From Purshia tridentata (lineage: Eukaryota > Streptophyta > Magnoliopsida > Rosales > Rosaceae): a stretch of 47,009 nt of DNA. The stretch lies in NCBI GenBank assembly GCA_003254885.1, contig QANT01005928.1, forward strand, positions 1 to 47,009. Direction: 5' to 3'. The notes below the pieces were generated by a model, which was not told the origin of the DNA, did no database searches, and saw only the letters and a program-made list of their open reading frames with translations. A program made the position numbers and the translations under genes. This document shows, one piece after another, positions 35,179 through 47,009 of this stretch (positions are counted from its first letter, which is position 1; every line of letters begins with the position of its first letter).

Positions 35179-35639
35179 TTTTTGTTGGTGGTGCTGTTAC
35201 TTACCATTTACAAGAAATGTTGATAACCGAGTCATCAATGAGCCAGGCCTAGGAGGAGACAATATCGGATTGGGTCGTAGCCCACAATAAGCCCAACTCT
35301 ACTTGCACGGCTAGACCGGTCCAATAAAATATCTTATTTACCCAACAAAATTTTTTGACCATGAATGGACCAAATATATCCCATGATGAAATGACTATTG
35401 AGGACAAATTATGTTTAAAATAAAGGTTTATTTACTAAATTATTTAAAATAAACACTTGGATGAGAAATTGGTAATTTAAGGTGGGTTTGTTAGAATTGA
35501 TGGAATGGGGAAAAGTGCTACACATGAATTAGTTTAAGGGGTAATGTGATATAAAATAAACCTTAAAGGGTGAAGTTAGACTAAAAGTTAGACTAGAAGT
35601 TACTTTCAGGGGGTGAAATAGTAAATAAGCCTAAAATAA

Positions 35640-36060
35640 AAAACCAATTTTCTTTCTATACCCAAGAACCCGACTCTTCATCAACCTCACCCTCATTCTC
35701 ACTCTTAAACTCACTTTCAACCTCCCTCTCATCTAAACAAAGTTTAGGCAAATGGAAAGTGTAATTGTTCCTTGGGAGCCTCCAAATGAGGTATGTGTGC
35801 ATAAATATATATTTTCTCTTTTTACAATTTTTCGTGCATATGGGCTCTAGAAAATTTATGGTTTGCATTCCATTTGGTGGACCAATATCAAACACGATAA
35901 CAAACTTTGGTGGTGAACCGAATGGCCCATTCGACATGCAATCACCGAACAACATACTTTCATTCGTTTGTCATCCACTGAACAATTTACAAGTATTCGA
36001 AACCCTTCAACTAAATACACAAATAAAAAACCATTAAAATAACTAATTGTGTTTAATAAA
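35640..36060 (+). repeat. Decayed repeat related to a second copy at about 43920-44400
   Basis: A C/T-rich leader is followed by an ATG at 35752 whose first codons read MESVIVPWEPPNE, then a GTATGT that could be a donor. The second copy has an ATG at 44059 reading MDAQVVNWESSNE. The shared start context and the TTGGGAG(C/T)CTTCAAATGAG-type core suggest fragments of the same transposon family. Class is unknown. Confidence 0.35.
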
Positions 36061-36459
36061 TAAACAAACAAAATATTTTCAATAACTACTTGAAATGATA
36101 ACCATTTAATCAAACGATTAAATAGTTTTCGATTTATCTAGTTTTCTTCTTTTGCATAAATGATTGACCACTCAATGAAGGCCCAAACAATAGACATTTT
36201 TTATCATTAAAATACAATGTGGTACCCAAGGTGTTAAATTTTGAAATTTTTTATGAAATTTCACCAAAAATTTCGTTTTTGGAAGGGGAGGAAATTTTAA
36301 AACCTTTCCTAAAAAATTTCAGGTAAATTTCGCTGAAATTTTTGAAATAAAATTCAAACGCTAAAAATTAAAATCACAATTACACAAAACTGGCACATCA
36401 GATCTTAGGAGAATGAAAGCCTAAGGTGAGGAAAGGAAAACCCACAAAAAAAATGGTGA

Positions 36460-36905
36460 TCGGAGCTTGGAGGTGGCCGAAATAGGCGAAAAAATCCGAC
36501 GGTGGCAAGCTTTTATTTTTGCAATTTCCGATGCTTGTGGTGGCTGGCTGGCGTGGAGGAAGGAGGGAGAAGATGGTTGGCGCCTGGGGTCCCGTTGGTG
36601 GCCTTGGGTTGGCCGGAAAAGGCCGGCCTGGTGGCCAGATTTGGTGGTGGCAACCATTTTGTGAGAGAGGAAAAAAAAAGAAAAAAAAGAAAAAGGAAAA
36701 AGAAAAAAGAAAAAAAAGACTAAAGAGGTAAGGTAAGTCACGGGTTTGGGAGAGAGGAAAGAAAAAAGGAAAGAAAAAAAAAGAAAAAAAAAAGAAAGAA
36801 AAGAAAAAATGAAAAAAAGGCAGGAAGGTAAAAAGGAAAGGAAAAAAGGGAAAAAAATTTAAGGTTGATTGGGGTTTGAGACATTTCAGCAATTGGAAAA
36901 AAAAA
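36460..36905. repeat. GC-rich island followed by polypurine tracts
   Basis: Positions 36460-36660 are markedly GC-rich (GGTGGC, GCCGG and TGGCTGG motifs) compared with the surroundings. Then 36662-36718 and about 36750-36809 consist almost entirely of A and G on the + strand. This mix is reminiscent of retrotransposon LTR/leader DNA. Open frames across it are compositional artefacts. Confidence 0.5.
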
Positions 36906-38004
36906 AAAAAGTTTGATATTTCGTTTGAGGTTTTATCTACTCCTTTAATTTTGGGGTTTTGTTTATCTTTGATTTTGGAGTTTCATTTTGTTTTTTTAAA
37001 CCATAAACTTTAATATATTCTATACAAAAAAAAAATTAAAAGTACACTAAAAAGCCTAAATCTCTAATTTATACCTTATTCTAAAATAAATAGAGTATAA
37101 ATAATATACTAATTTTATTTAACTGTATTAGTCCCCAGCGCTCATTATAAACACCTTATATTACATAAAATTTACTATATGGGTTTAGTTTCTTCAATAT
37201 TTTTTTATGAAGGCAGTAAGTAACATGTTAAATAAACATAAGGTAAAGTTGCATTTAAAATTTTCGTATTTTAATAGTAATTTCTGTCATTTTCATTTAA
37301 TTTTTGTCAAACTTTAAAATTTTCTGAAATTTATGCAAATACAAAAATTTAACTCCTTGGTGGTACAAACAATCCAATTATTAAGAGTACTCCTCAATAA
37401 ATTTTGACCCAAATAGTTATTGTTCAAGCGATTTGACCTATATTTTAAATTTTTATTAAAAACTTGGCATTCATTTGAGGAGATAAAAACTTCAAATAGC
37501 CCACGCTAAACAAAAAGAAAAATGTTAATTACAATTTATTCCCCGGACTCGCACTTTGCTTTCAAAATTAAACTTTTTAACACTTTACTCCTCAAATTAT
37601 GTCATGTCAAACACATAATCCCATTTCATAAAAAACAATCAAATTTCCCTTCATTCACCATGTGTGCAAAATAAACAAAAAAGACTGTTGTTTGATGAGT
37701 CAGATTATATTTGACGGAGCATAATATGAGAAAGTACCTGTCAACAAAATTAATTTTGAAGGCAAAGTAGCAATCCCTTTTTTTTTTTTGGCCAGGAAAG
37801 TAGCAATCCCTTATAGTTTAGGGAATCGATTATAAATTTATAATTAACCCAAAAGAAAATAGGTGATGGGAATTGAACGACATTTGGAGTTTAAAGTGGA
37901 GAGATTCTAAGGGAGATGTAGAAAATGATACGGACAATTCGAGGTTCCAAGTAGAAAAAGATAGAAAAATGGGCTGACTTTTGGAAGAAAGGTCCCCACA
38001 CTCT

Positions 38005-38026
38005 TGAGAGAGAGAGAGAGAGAGAT
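38005..38026. repeat. GA microsatellite upstream of the PP2C gene
   Basis: GAGAGAGAGAGAGAGAGAGA-type repeat about 740 bp before the PP2C ATG. GA repeats are common in plant promoters; a regulatory role is speculative. Confidence 0.8.
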
Positions 38027-38295
38027 GACGACCGAACCAATACCCTATTGGCACTTATTTAAGGACTACAAATCCATGAAACCTCAAAACCAGCTGTGTA
38101 CTATTCAATTATCAAACAAACAGTGTCAGTAATAAAACCAAAAAAAAAAATCGAAAAAAACAAAGGAAACTGCAAAGTCAATAAGGGCAAGCTCTGCCTT
38201 TTTGGCAGACATTATTTGCCCCTTCAAAGACTCCCTGGAAAACTACAACGGTTACACACCTTCAAACAGTCCTCCCTAGTTATAATTTATACTTC

Positions 38296-38304
38296 TTTAT
38301 ATAA
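38296..38304 (+). promoter_or_regulatory. Candidate TATA box of the PP2C gene
   Basis: TTTATATAA about 460 bp before the ATG. A CT-rich leader (about 38365-38379) follows, then a likely 5' UTR intron running from GTAAGG at 38463 (or GTACCC at 38480) to the acceptor TTGCAG ending at 38706. That splice shortens the leader to a usual length. Confidence 0.45.
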
Positions 38305-38758
38305 TTTTATTATTATTATTTTTGTTTAATAATCGGTTAAATTCTTTGTGTTTAAGTGGTGGTTTTTTTCTCTCTCTAAGAGGGGGTCAATCATCCAAAT
38401 TTCAAGTCTTGTGCAGCTCTGTTTCTCTCGTTTTCTTAAAAAATTGGGAGATTGGTGGATCGGTAAGGAAAATTCTGAGGTACCCATTCTGTAATTCTGT
38501 ATGACTTTTATGCTTTTGGACTGTTAAGGGATTCTGTGTTTGTTTTTGATGATGGGTCTGTTGTTTTTAATGATCAGTAGTTTTTATCTTCATCCTTCAG
38601 TTTATGGAATTTCCAATAAAATTTGCTTTTGTTAGCTGGGTTTTTTTCAAGGATTAATTTTCTTTGCCCTTTCCTTGTTTTTTTCTTTTTTTGGTTTGTC
38701 TTGCAGAAGAGGTAGATGTTGAGTGATAGAGGAAGAAGTTGAGGTGGGATTGAATTAT

Positions 38759-41700
38759 ATGGATAACTTGTGTTGCTTCAATTCTCTTTATTCTCAGGTG
38801 AGGTTATCTTAGCTTTTTTCTCCATTCCCTTTTACTAGTAATTGCACACATATGTTTACTTTCTGTATGGGTGCTTACTTTGTTTATGCTGTAATATACT
38901 CTTAGTAGTTTGTTATATGGTATATGGTTTAGATTTGAAGATTTATATGATCAACTGTTATGTGGCAATTCTATGATGAATTTAGGGACTAAATACTTTT
39001 CTCCCCTTTCCCTCTTTATGATGAATTTACGTTGACAAGTTATGTTCATATAAGACCCCTGCTTTTAGTTCACGATATAACACGGAAATCATGAAGATTT
39101 TCAAAGTTTTGAGAATGAGAATGGCAATTTTGTTCTTAAAAGATTATCTAATGGATTGTCTCAAAGTTTGTTTCTTCAAATAAGATCTGTTAAGCTTCCT
39201 CTTAGAGGTTACTATGATATTAACCTCTACAAGTTTTAGCTTTTTCATTCTCATATGCAGACTTTATTGATCATGCAAGATTTAGTTGGAAGTATAAAGT
39301 TTCTTTCTCTTTAGGTTGTCGGAGGACGTTCTTCATGTAGCTCCGGCAAGGGTAGGAGCCATCAAGGCCCAGTCAAGTATGGCTTCAGCCTAGTTAAAGG
39401 AAAAGCGAATCATCCAATGGAAGATTTTCATGTTGCAAAATTTGTGCAACTCCAAGGACATGAACTTGGACTGTTCGCCATCTATGACGGGCACTTGGGA
39501 GACAGTGTACCTGCCTATCTTCAGAAGCATTTGTTTCCTAATATCTTAAAGGATGTGAGTTTTTGATCTAAAATGAAGCATTATGCGTTTTAAATTCAAA
39601 TCGTAACCTGAAACGGGCATTTTGACACCACAAAGGTGACCTATAATTCAGTTTCATGGCACTGGAAATGACTTATTTTAGAAATTTGCAATACAATTCA
39701 ATTATGCCCTTAAGTTCCATTTTAACTTGCTTCTCCTGACACTATAGGTAATACTTTTTTTTCCTTGAAGAAATAATCTAATGTAAAAAGGGCTTAAAAT
39801 GGGCATATGTTATTGTATATATTGGTAGAAAATAATTTAATTTTACAGTAGGATTCCAAAGCCAATTTACATTCATTGATTTAAAAAATTATTTGTTAAT
39901 CATGTCATATTCAATTTTTAGGAGGAGTTTTGGACTGATCCCAACAGGTCCATTTCTAAAGCTTATGAGAGAACAGACCAGGCCATTCTCTCACATAGTC
40001 CTGACTTGGGACGAGGCGGATCTACTGCAGTTACTGCAATTCTCATCAATGGCCTGAAGTTATGGATTGCCAATGTTGGAGATTCACGAGCAGTTCTTTC
40101 AAGGAGAGGGCAGGCAATACAGATGTCCATTGATCATGAACCCAACACTGAGCGGGGAAGCATTGAGGACAGAGGAGGCTTTGTCTCAAACATGCCAGGT
40201 TCTTTAACAAATTACAGATCCTGAGATCTAAATCTTATGTGTTCGCTTGGGGGAGAGAGAGAGAGAGAGAGAGAGTCCCTGCCGCACTCATGTAGGATTT
40301 TCATTTTCAAACTTAAGGTCCATGCTGCATTGATCTATTTTTCAAAGAAAGAATGGATGTAAAATTAAAGTTCTACATTAGGCTAGCTGACCTCTGGGTT
40401 TAGGATTTAGATTAGGTACACCCTTAGATAATTCACGTAATCAGGTCTGCATTAGATAGCCCAAAGATGAAGATGAGAATCATTTGGATGGCATCAACTT
40501 TGAGACTTAAAAGATAAATGTGGGTGATTGCAATTCGCAAATCTCATTTGACTAAGTGACAGTATTGTGAAGACTGAAGATAAAGAAGGTTAAATCAGTT
40601 ATCGGAATCTGCCTCAGGTGCATAAATGACATGTATCTTTTGATCTATCAGTCATTTGTTACTTTAATCTTTCCTTTTGTTTTGCTGTTTCGGGATCTAT
40701 GTTTACTCAATTGCATGTCATGGATGTCCAACATACTAGGGAACTGGTTCTAATTTTATAGAAAACTAGAGTTTGAGGAAAGTTAAGAGCTGAGGTGGAC
40801 AAGAAGTACTTATAAGCGTGTTTTTTATTTTCCTGGTCTTCCACAATTAGGGGATAGAGTGATCAAGTCTTTTGAATAATTTACTCCCTTATTGGACCTC
40901 AATTCTTCAGTGATTGCTAAGTGTCCTTCCTTTTCACTTAATTTTTATTTTTCAAGAAAAGAAAGAACTAAAACCTTTCCCTTTTCTATTCTTCTTCTAT
41001 GTATTATTTTTCATATAAGCTGATGCTTTTAATGATTTTATTTATTTGGGAACTAGAGTGCTATGCAATACTATAAAAGAAAAGATTGCTTGTTCTATGA
41101 TGAACCACTTGTTACCGCATACTATTTAGATGCTGGTAATTATCTGAGCATAATCATAAAGAACGTTGTTACTTAGGACTTGCTTTCTAGTATATTCTTG
41201 TTCATACTATCGTTTTCCCTTCTTTACAGTACCAAAGTTTTCAATTCCCTACAAGCATGACCCTCCTTTGTTAATTTATTAGACATAGAATTGCTTTGTT
41301 AAAATTTCTTTTACTCAAGCACAAAAAGTTCTAGTTAAGGTTTAGCTTGTAGAGGAATTCTGAATTTTTAAATTTCATTCTTGGTATTGACTTGGTTCTC
41401 TTCTTTCCCTTGTTTAAGTGCTTTGTTTTTTTCATTGTTCTAGTGGTTCTCTGTTTCATTTTTGGTGTTGACTTAGGATTTTATATTCCTACAAATGGTT
41501 CTTCTACTTATTGAATTGGAATATAAGTTGTTTTGCTATCTATATGAAGTCAATGCATCAAGAGAGGGTTGGTACGGGGCTGATGCAGTAGGATCCATAT
41601 GAGAAAGAATCTTAAAATTTCATAGGATCTAGAGCTGGACTAGAGTAGGTTACATAGTTCATAAAACCGACTGCTGGTTATTTCAAGAACACAAGGGAAT

Positions 41701-42926
41701 CTATGGTTGTATTGTGTTGGACTGGTTTGATTGGAAAATTAAGGACTTCGCAAGGAGGGCCTTGGCTAGAATATATCTGGTTGTTGGAAATCTCTGACAG
41801 CAGCTGGTTTGAGGAATTTTGAGGTTGTTTGCTGGGTTTTTATTTGAGAAAGACAAGGTGTTGATTTTGGGTTGCAAATAAACAAAAAGAGAATCAGACT
41901 TGGTGCTGTGCAGAGTGTATAAATAGTTCTGCAAATAGTAGAGGCAAGAAAGAGAGCCCTTGCTTGGCGAGTAGCTACTCAGAGTTCACGTGCACACACA
42001 AGCACACCCCACACACAGTTTAGTGATGAACATCTGTAAGGCATCAGACTCATGCTCGAGGAAAGTTTAGGGACTGAAATTTCACCCATGCATTTATTCT
42101 TTTACATTGTGTGTATATATATATATATATTTTTTGGAATATCCATTTAATACCTCTAACCTTGGTAGATTTAAAATATACTAAAATTGGACAAAGGCAC
42201 TCATGGGAAAAAAGGGAATTTTATTAAAATCAAAGAACTGAAAAGGCCTTTGAAATGCATAATAAGACTAATTGAAATGTTGGTATCTAAAGCAAAATTG
42301 ACATAACACTGCACTTATTATACCAATAAGATTTTCTTCAACCTGTACTGGATCTACATTATTGAGCGTTGTTTGATGTGGATTTCTGTCTTTTGTCAAT
42401 GTAACTGATGTATTTTCATACCATATCAGGAGATGTTGCAAGAGTGAACGGCCAGCTGGCTGTATCTCGAGCTTTTGGAGACAAGAACCTCAAGACACAC
42501 TTGAGGTCTGATCCAGACATCCAAAGTTCTGATGTTGGATCAGAAACTGATGTTCTCATCCTTGCAAGTGATGGTCTATGGAAGGTGATTCCTCTCTGCC
42601 CCACCCTTCCCTCCCCAACTGTTCAATCATAGATGCTTCATATCTCACTCTTTGCTATCAATTCATTCATTTCTAATAAAAATGATAATACATCTCTCCT
42701 CCATGCTTTAATTCTGTGCACCCGATGCAGCAATAATCTTTTGAAAATTGTTTGTCCATTTTCCCTTTGTTTCTGACTTGTTCAGGTCATGTCTAATCAA
42801 GAGGCAGTTGATATGGCCAGAAAGACAAAGGACCCGCAAAGGGCAGCGAAGCAATTAGTAGCCGAGGCATTAAACCGAGACAGCAAGGATGACATTTCTT
42901 GCATTGTAGTTCGTCTTAAGGGGTGA
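38759..42926 (+). CDS. PP2C: Protein phosphatase 2C, small soluble plant type (group F-like)
   Basis: Mg2+/Mn2+-dependent Ser/Thr phosphatase. Exons: 38759-38797, 39315-39554, 39922-40198, 42430-42584, 42786-42926. The total is 852 nt, 283 aa, the normal size for the short PP2Cs with no N-terminal extension (PP2C10/39/58 and PAPP2C relatives). Visible PP2C motifs: HPMEDFHV (E49, D50), [10 protein letters not shown] (D71-G72-H73), [35 protein letters not shown] (198-204), [11 protein letters not shown] (D233) and [11 protein letters not shown] (D273). The metal-coordinating aspartates D50, D71, D233 and D273 are all present, so an active enzyme is expected. The catalytic domain starts right after a short Ser/Gly-rich N-terminus. 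Intron 3 is unusually long (2.2 kb). The subgroup is inferred from overall resemblance. Confidence 0.94.
40199..42429. other. PP2C intron 3 (2.2 kb)
   Basis: It contains a GA microsatellite (about 40253-40274), a TA microsatellite (about 42113-42130) and AT-rich sequence. Around 41900-42070 a GTATAAATAG motif and CACA-rich sequence look LTR-like, but no ends were found. No coding exon is needed here to complete the PP2C protein. Confidence 0.5.
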
Positions 42927-43330
42927 AATAGAAGTAAAATGACTCACTTGGATTCTGGGATTTGTATATCAGGGGTTCTTTCGGGGGGTCGGGATGCAAT
43001 GATATGCAATGATCCAACTCCAGCTTGGAAATCTCAGGAAATGGAACTCAAGTGTTGAAATCCTCTTCAATATAGGAGGCTATGTATTTCTCCCTCGGCT
43101 CTCCCCTTTGTAAAATTTTACTTCTTGCAATCAGGTTGTGTGATTTGACATCTCTCCATGTCTTGGCCATGTAGATACATAGATCATTTATTACTGTAAT
43201 ACTGTAATTTGCAGTGTGACTTTAAGAGTAATGTGGAATCATCCGTCGATTTATATAAGCATGTATTTGTAATTCCAGTATTAAGAATGCCTGAGAATAA
43301 ATCCATTCTGCCATTTGATGTTATATCCTT
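42927..43330 (+). terminator. PP2C 3' UTR and polyadenylation region
   Basis: Sequence after the stop codon contains AATAAA at 43296-43301, about 370 nt downstream, in a TTGT/TGTA-rich context suitable for a plant far-upstream element. This is the likely 3' end of the PP2C transcript. Confidence 0.5.
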
Positions 43331-43339
43331 GTTATCCTT

Positions 43340-43565
43340 ACTTTTAATACGGAAAATTTTACATTTAGTCCTTGAACTTTGATCCTTCTATGTTCAGGAC
43401 GCACACTTTGGGTTGAACCAATGTGCCCCTCAACTTTAATTTTGTGTTTGAAATGCCCATTATGTCAGCTTGGTTACATTTTTCGTCCAAAAGTAATCAT
43501 GGACTACCCCATGTGATCACATTTTCAAGGTTAAAATTGTCAAATAACTTCTAATACAAATCAAT
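43340..43565. repeat. Repeat fragment of the 'TAGTCCTTGAACTTT' kind
   Basis: ACATTTAGTCCTTGAACTTT and related phrases are characteristic of abundant non-autonomous plant transposons. No inverted ends or target-site duplication could be fixed. No coding capacity. Confidence 0.4.
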
Positions 43566-43899
43566 AGAAGTCAATGTTGGTCGACTCATAATTTGAAAAA
43601 AAAGAAAAAATGCGCTGTAAAACGAAGGGGGATTGGGAACGATTGAAATAGGGTTTGTAAAGCATTTTGATTGGGATTTTTCAGTTGAGAGCAAAATCAT
43701 TTGTGATATTAGGGTTTTATACAATTTGAAGACGAGAATATGAGTGACATTAAATGATCGAGAAAATTATTCCCAATCACCGATCCAACCAAAAAAAAAA
43801 AAACAAAAACGAGTGCCACTATTTGGACCCAATTTTTTTTATTAATTATATTCTAATGTAAATTGACTCTTAAAGACAAAAATTTAATTTAAAATTTTT

Positions 43900-44420
43900 A
43901 AAAATAATTAATTTACACTCTACCCAATAGCTCTATACACCCAACATATGTACTTATTTCTCCAACATCTCTACACACCTCTCTCTTTAAAAAAAACCGT
44001 AAAACCCAATACACTAACATTCTTTATATCAAAGCAAATAAGCATAATATTGGTGAATGGATGCTCAAGTCGTTAATTGGGAGTCTTCAAATGAGTTATT
44101 TTCATAATTCTTTTGAGTTTTAACATTAAAAAATACTTATTGTTAAAATTTGAAATTGTGACATGTAGTATGTTGAACATATTCTAAGTCGTTTGGCACC
44201 AAACACATGCAATGTGTTCGGTAATCAACTACTGAACGATTTTAGAAAATTTATAAAAAATAATGTTAGGTGATATTGCACCAAACCTCCCAATACATGT
44301 TCAGCCGTGCAACACCGAACATCCTCATAGATTCGAAGATGGCTGAACATAACCCAAATCTTTTTTTTCAAAACCCTCTCCATTTTGTACAAATTCGACA
44401 TTAAACGGTTAGGATTCAAA
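43900..44420 (+). repeat. Second copy of the repeat at 35640-36060
   Basis: ATG at 44059 in the context MDAQVVNWESSNE, preceded by a C/T- and ACACC-rich leader as in the first copy, and followed by AT-rich sequence with ACCGAAC/GTTCGG motifs (about 44216-44325). Probably a decayed transposon of unknown class. Confidence 0.35.
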
Positions 44421-44639
44421 TGATTTCATCCCAAACATGAATTATATAACAAATAACCTACAATTAAGCCTTAAATCTAAAATTTGATTCATAAAAGATT
44501 TGACTAAGTGTGGTAATGATTCAGTGGTACGTGGTGGTACCGTGGTCGTTGTTAGTGTTTGGTGGTGGTGCATTTGGATGTCACGTTTTGGTGGTGGTGG
44601 TGGATATGGAGTTAGGTGTTTATGTTGAGTATAGAAAGT

Positions 44640-45307
44640 GGTTTAATTAATAGCTTATTAGCCAATCCAAGTCTAGTACTTGCTTAACCCTCTAATTAAA
44701 CATCATCATTTTACACTTCCTTTATCCTTTTTCTTTCCAAATCCGAAACCACACTCAATCATATACATCATCACCATCACCATCACAATCTCATGTCATG
44801 GTTATTTGCTTTTCCACTTCGCCAAATAATTCCAGGTTTTCTGGCTAGTCCTAGTTATTAGAGTTGGTCAGCAACAGGGTTTAAGGAGTCAATCCCTTAA
44901 CCCTTGGTCTTCTTCCTTAAGCATGCACAAGCATAGAAATATACAGGTATATCATACATGAAAGATCCGAAATATCAAGCAAGTAAAAAAAAAAAAGGAT
45001 TTTTAAACCAAGCGAATCACCAAATTTGGCTCAAGGAATTAAACATGAGATTGGTGCAAATGTGATTATGCCTTGGTTCGAAATTTCTATTTAAATGCTT
45101 GAATAAAACTTTGATCTAAGTTTCCATCATTGCATAGATGTATAATAAATGATTTGATCAATTCATTAAGCGAAGTAATTTTCTAAAGGATTAAACTTTG
45201 TGGATTTAATCCACATTTGAGTTTCAAAATGTGACAATTAGTAATTAAAGCAAATAATTGTCTAAGTAATACCCTTAACCCAAAGTCATTAAAATTTGGG
45301 GTGTTAC
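44640..45307 (-). mobile_element. LTR-like fragment, minus orientation
   Basis: The right end at 45294-45307 reads AAATTTGGGGTGTTACA on the + strand, so the minus strand starts TGTAACACCCCAAATTT, a typical start of plant Gypsy LTRs. The sequence from 44640 to 45300 is compatible with LTR body sequence, but the other end and a target-site duplication were not found. Confidence 0.4.
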
Positions 45308-47009
45308 ATTTACCACCGACAACTTTTTGGATAGAAATTTTAATGGACGTGCTATATTATAAGTTTTTATTAATTAATGTAAGAATTTGAATTTTTTTTT
45401 TGTTCGTGGACCAATTTAAAATACACTTTATAACTAGGTGGATGTAAATACACTTGAGGGTTTNTTTTTTTTTTTTTGAAATAGCTTTATTACATTTTTA
45501 AATATGATGAAATAATTCAAGAGTACGTTGAATATAAATCTTCCAAATATATTTGACCAAAAAAAAATCTTCCAAATATATAATTGATGAACTAAGTAAG
45601 AGATGAAGTGATGGCTTCTTAGGGGAAACATATGGGGTTGGAAAATTTTTGTTTCTTTTTATTTATGTTTTGTAAATATTGTTATGGTATTTGGAAAAGG
45701 GCAATGCTAGAGTGCCATAGTATGGCACGTGCCACAATGACATGGAATTTTTATATTAATTAATTACTTAATATATCTAATAATATATTTTCCACATAAG
45801 TATTTTAAAAGACTAACATATCCTTATTTGAAATTCTACAAAACATAAATCAAATCACAAGAGGAAAAGAATTTTAAAAAGATTTTATGACAAAATTATA
45901 AACATCTAAACGTTCAGTTTCTTAAAAAAAATTCCCCACTTTTAGAACCCTAAAAAGTGCACTACTACGTCATCTCTCTTATTGCATCTACAATTTAAAA
46001 GAATTTTGTTCAACGCATGCATTAAGATACTATTTAATTCACTACTGTCTCTCTTTAATTTTTTTAGAACAATTTTTGGGGGGGAGGGGGGGAGAGAGAG
46101 AGAGAGAAAGCACGGGGAGAGAAAAAAATTTAACTGAATTAGGGATTTTTTTTTTGTTTTCTTTGTCATTTGTGCTAAAAATAATATTTACCATATAAAT
46201 ATGTATCGGCTAAAGGCATTAAATTCATAAAGAGAGGGGTCCAATTTGGGGGTTACACTCACTCGAAGAGACTAGCCTTGTATTATAGTTCCGTTTGGTT
46301 ATAGTTTTTTTAATGGCAGGGTTAGAGCAAGGACAGAACTGTATAGCATTATTTGCATGACTTTGTCTTTGATGCTGCAGCATTGATAGCTTTATTCTAG
46401 ACTCAAAAGTGGATATTTTAAACCTTTGGGGTTATCCCAAGTGAAGAGGGAGGGTGGGTTAATGGGTTAGGATTAGGATAGGTTTTGTGTTTGATTTCCC
46501 CCCATGTAACCCAAAAAAGTGGATATTTCTTTTCTAAGTAAGTGCTACTGCATTGCACTTATTCAATTTGGCTGTAAAGACTTGTTTAGAATAGACTCCA
46601 AAAAATTGCAGATGGTTGTGACAGCCCTAGTGTTTGCTTTAGAATGTATATTATTTAATTAAGTATAAATTAATTAGGATCATTTAATTTGACTTGGATA
46701 AGATGATCTTTCACTAAATATGATATTAATTTTTATTAAAAATAGATGGTGATGTGTATAATCACAAAAATAATAAAATAATGATGTGTGGTATTTTATT
46801 TTGCCACATAGGATTATGGCATAAAATACTTGTGCCATAATGTGGTACAAAATCTTTTCCCTTTAAAAAAATGTGGGTACAACAATCTTTTTTCATATAC
46901 TATATTACATTCACTCTATATATTTGTAGGATATCGATTGAACCTAAATCTTAAACTAAATAATTGAATTGAGTGTTTTTTTTTTTCTAAACCTGGGGAA
47001 TTTTTTTTT
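45308..47009. other. Right-hand intergenic DNA
   Basis: AT-rich with no supported gene. It holds an ambiguous base at 45464 before a poly-T run, a polypurine/GA stretch at 46080-46125, and partly inverted motifs AGTGCCATAGTATGGCAC (45711-45728) and TGCCATAATGTGGTAC (46831-46846), which may be ends or relatives of a MITE family. Confidence 0.45.

Larger units (their letters stand above)
34693..38758. other. Divergent intergenic region between the TOM1-like and PP2C genes
   Basis: This 4-kb region carries both promoters and repeat debris. From 34693 to 34900 is the TOM1-like upstream region with the G-box cluster. From 34970 to 37800 the sequence is AT-rich and repeat-like, with a GC-rich island (36460-36660) and polypurine blocks (36662-36809). 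From 37800 on is the PP2C upstream region, with a GA repeat at 38005-38026. No reading frame here encodes a recognisable protein. Confidence 0.55.

Noticed and set aside
36398-36892. A 164-aa Phe/Ser/Pro-rich minus-strand ORF
   Set aside because: It is the translation of polypyrimidine tracts and a GC-rich repeat; composition alone explains it.
994-42926. A functional cluster linking copper transport, CAMTA, TOM1-like and PP2C genes
   Set aside because: Orientation, spacing and functions are typical of unrelated neighbouring plant genes; nothing in the sequence shows co-regulation.

Overview
This is nuclear genomic DNA from a flowering plant. The genes have many introns with GT-AG borders (and two GC-AG introns). 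The AT-rich intergenic DNA is full of transposon remnants, a plastid ndhF fragment sits in an intron, and the encoded proteins are plant-specific families. The proteins look like those of a eudicot, probably a woody rosid; this rests on general resemblance only and the family cannot be fixed from the window.

Layout: (1) 994-19168, + strand, a complete 17-exon gene for the chloroplast-envelope copper P1B-type ATPase PAA1/HMA6 (spliced CDS 2853 nt, 950 aa). (2) 20665-29981, + strand, a complete 13-exon gene for a calmodulin-binding transcription activator of the CAMTA1/2/3 group (about 1086 aa). (3) 34692-30780, - strand, a complete 11-exon gene for a TOM1/THH1-type seven-span membrane protein (297 aa), converging tail to tail on CAMTA. 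(4) 38759-42926, + strand, a complete 5-exon gene for a small soluble PP2C phosphatase (283 aa), divergent from gene 3. The four genes are not a pathway or a cluster; they are ordinary neighbours in a plant chromosome.

The introns of PAA1 and CAMTA are large and carry at least six LINE 3' remnants, a MITE with a 9-bp target-site duplication, a solo LTR, a plastid ndhF fragment and a 38-bp inverted repeat. Regions 1-993, 34693-38758 and 42927-47009 are intergenic, AT-rich and repeat-laden, with no gene I can support.

No new multi-gene system was found. The most notable observations concern splicing. In the TOM1-like gene, two different exon/intron boundaries have each been tandemly duplicated (a 100-bp direct duplication at intron 1 and a 30-bp triplication at intron 8), so each true 5' splice site has copies downstream of it whose use would introduce an early stop. 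CAMTA has competing GC and GT donors 12 nt apart inside the ankyrin repeats. Exon borders were assigned by eye from reading frame, splice consensus and family conservation; transcript data would settle the few ambiguous ones, which are flagged.
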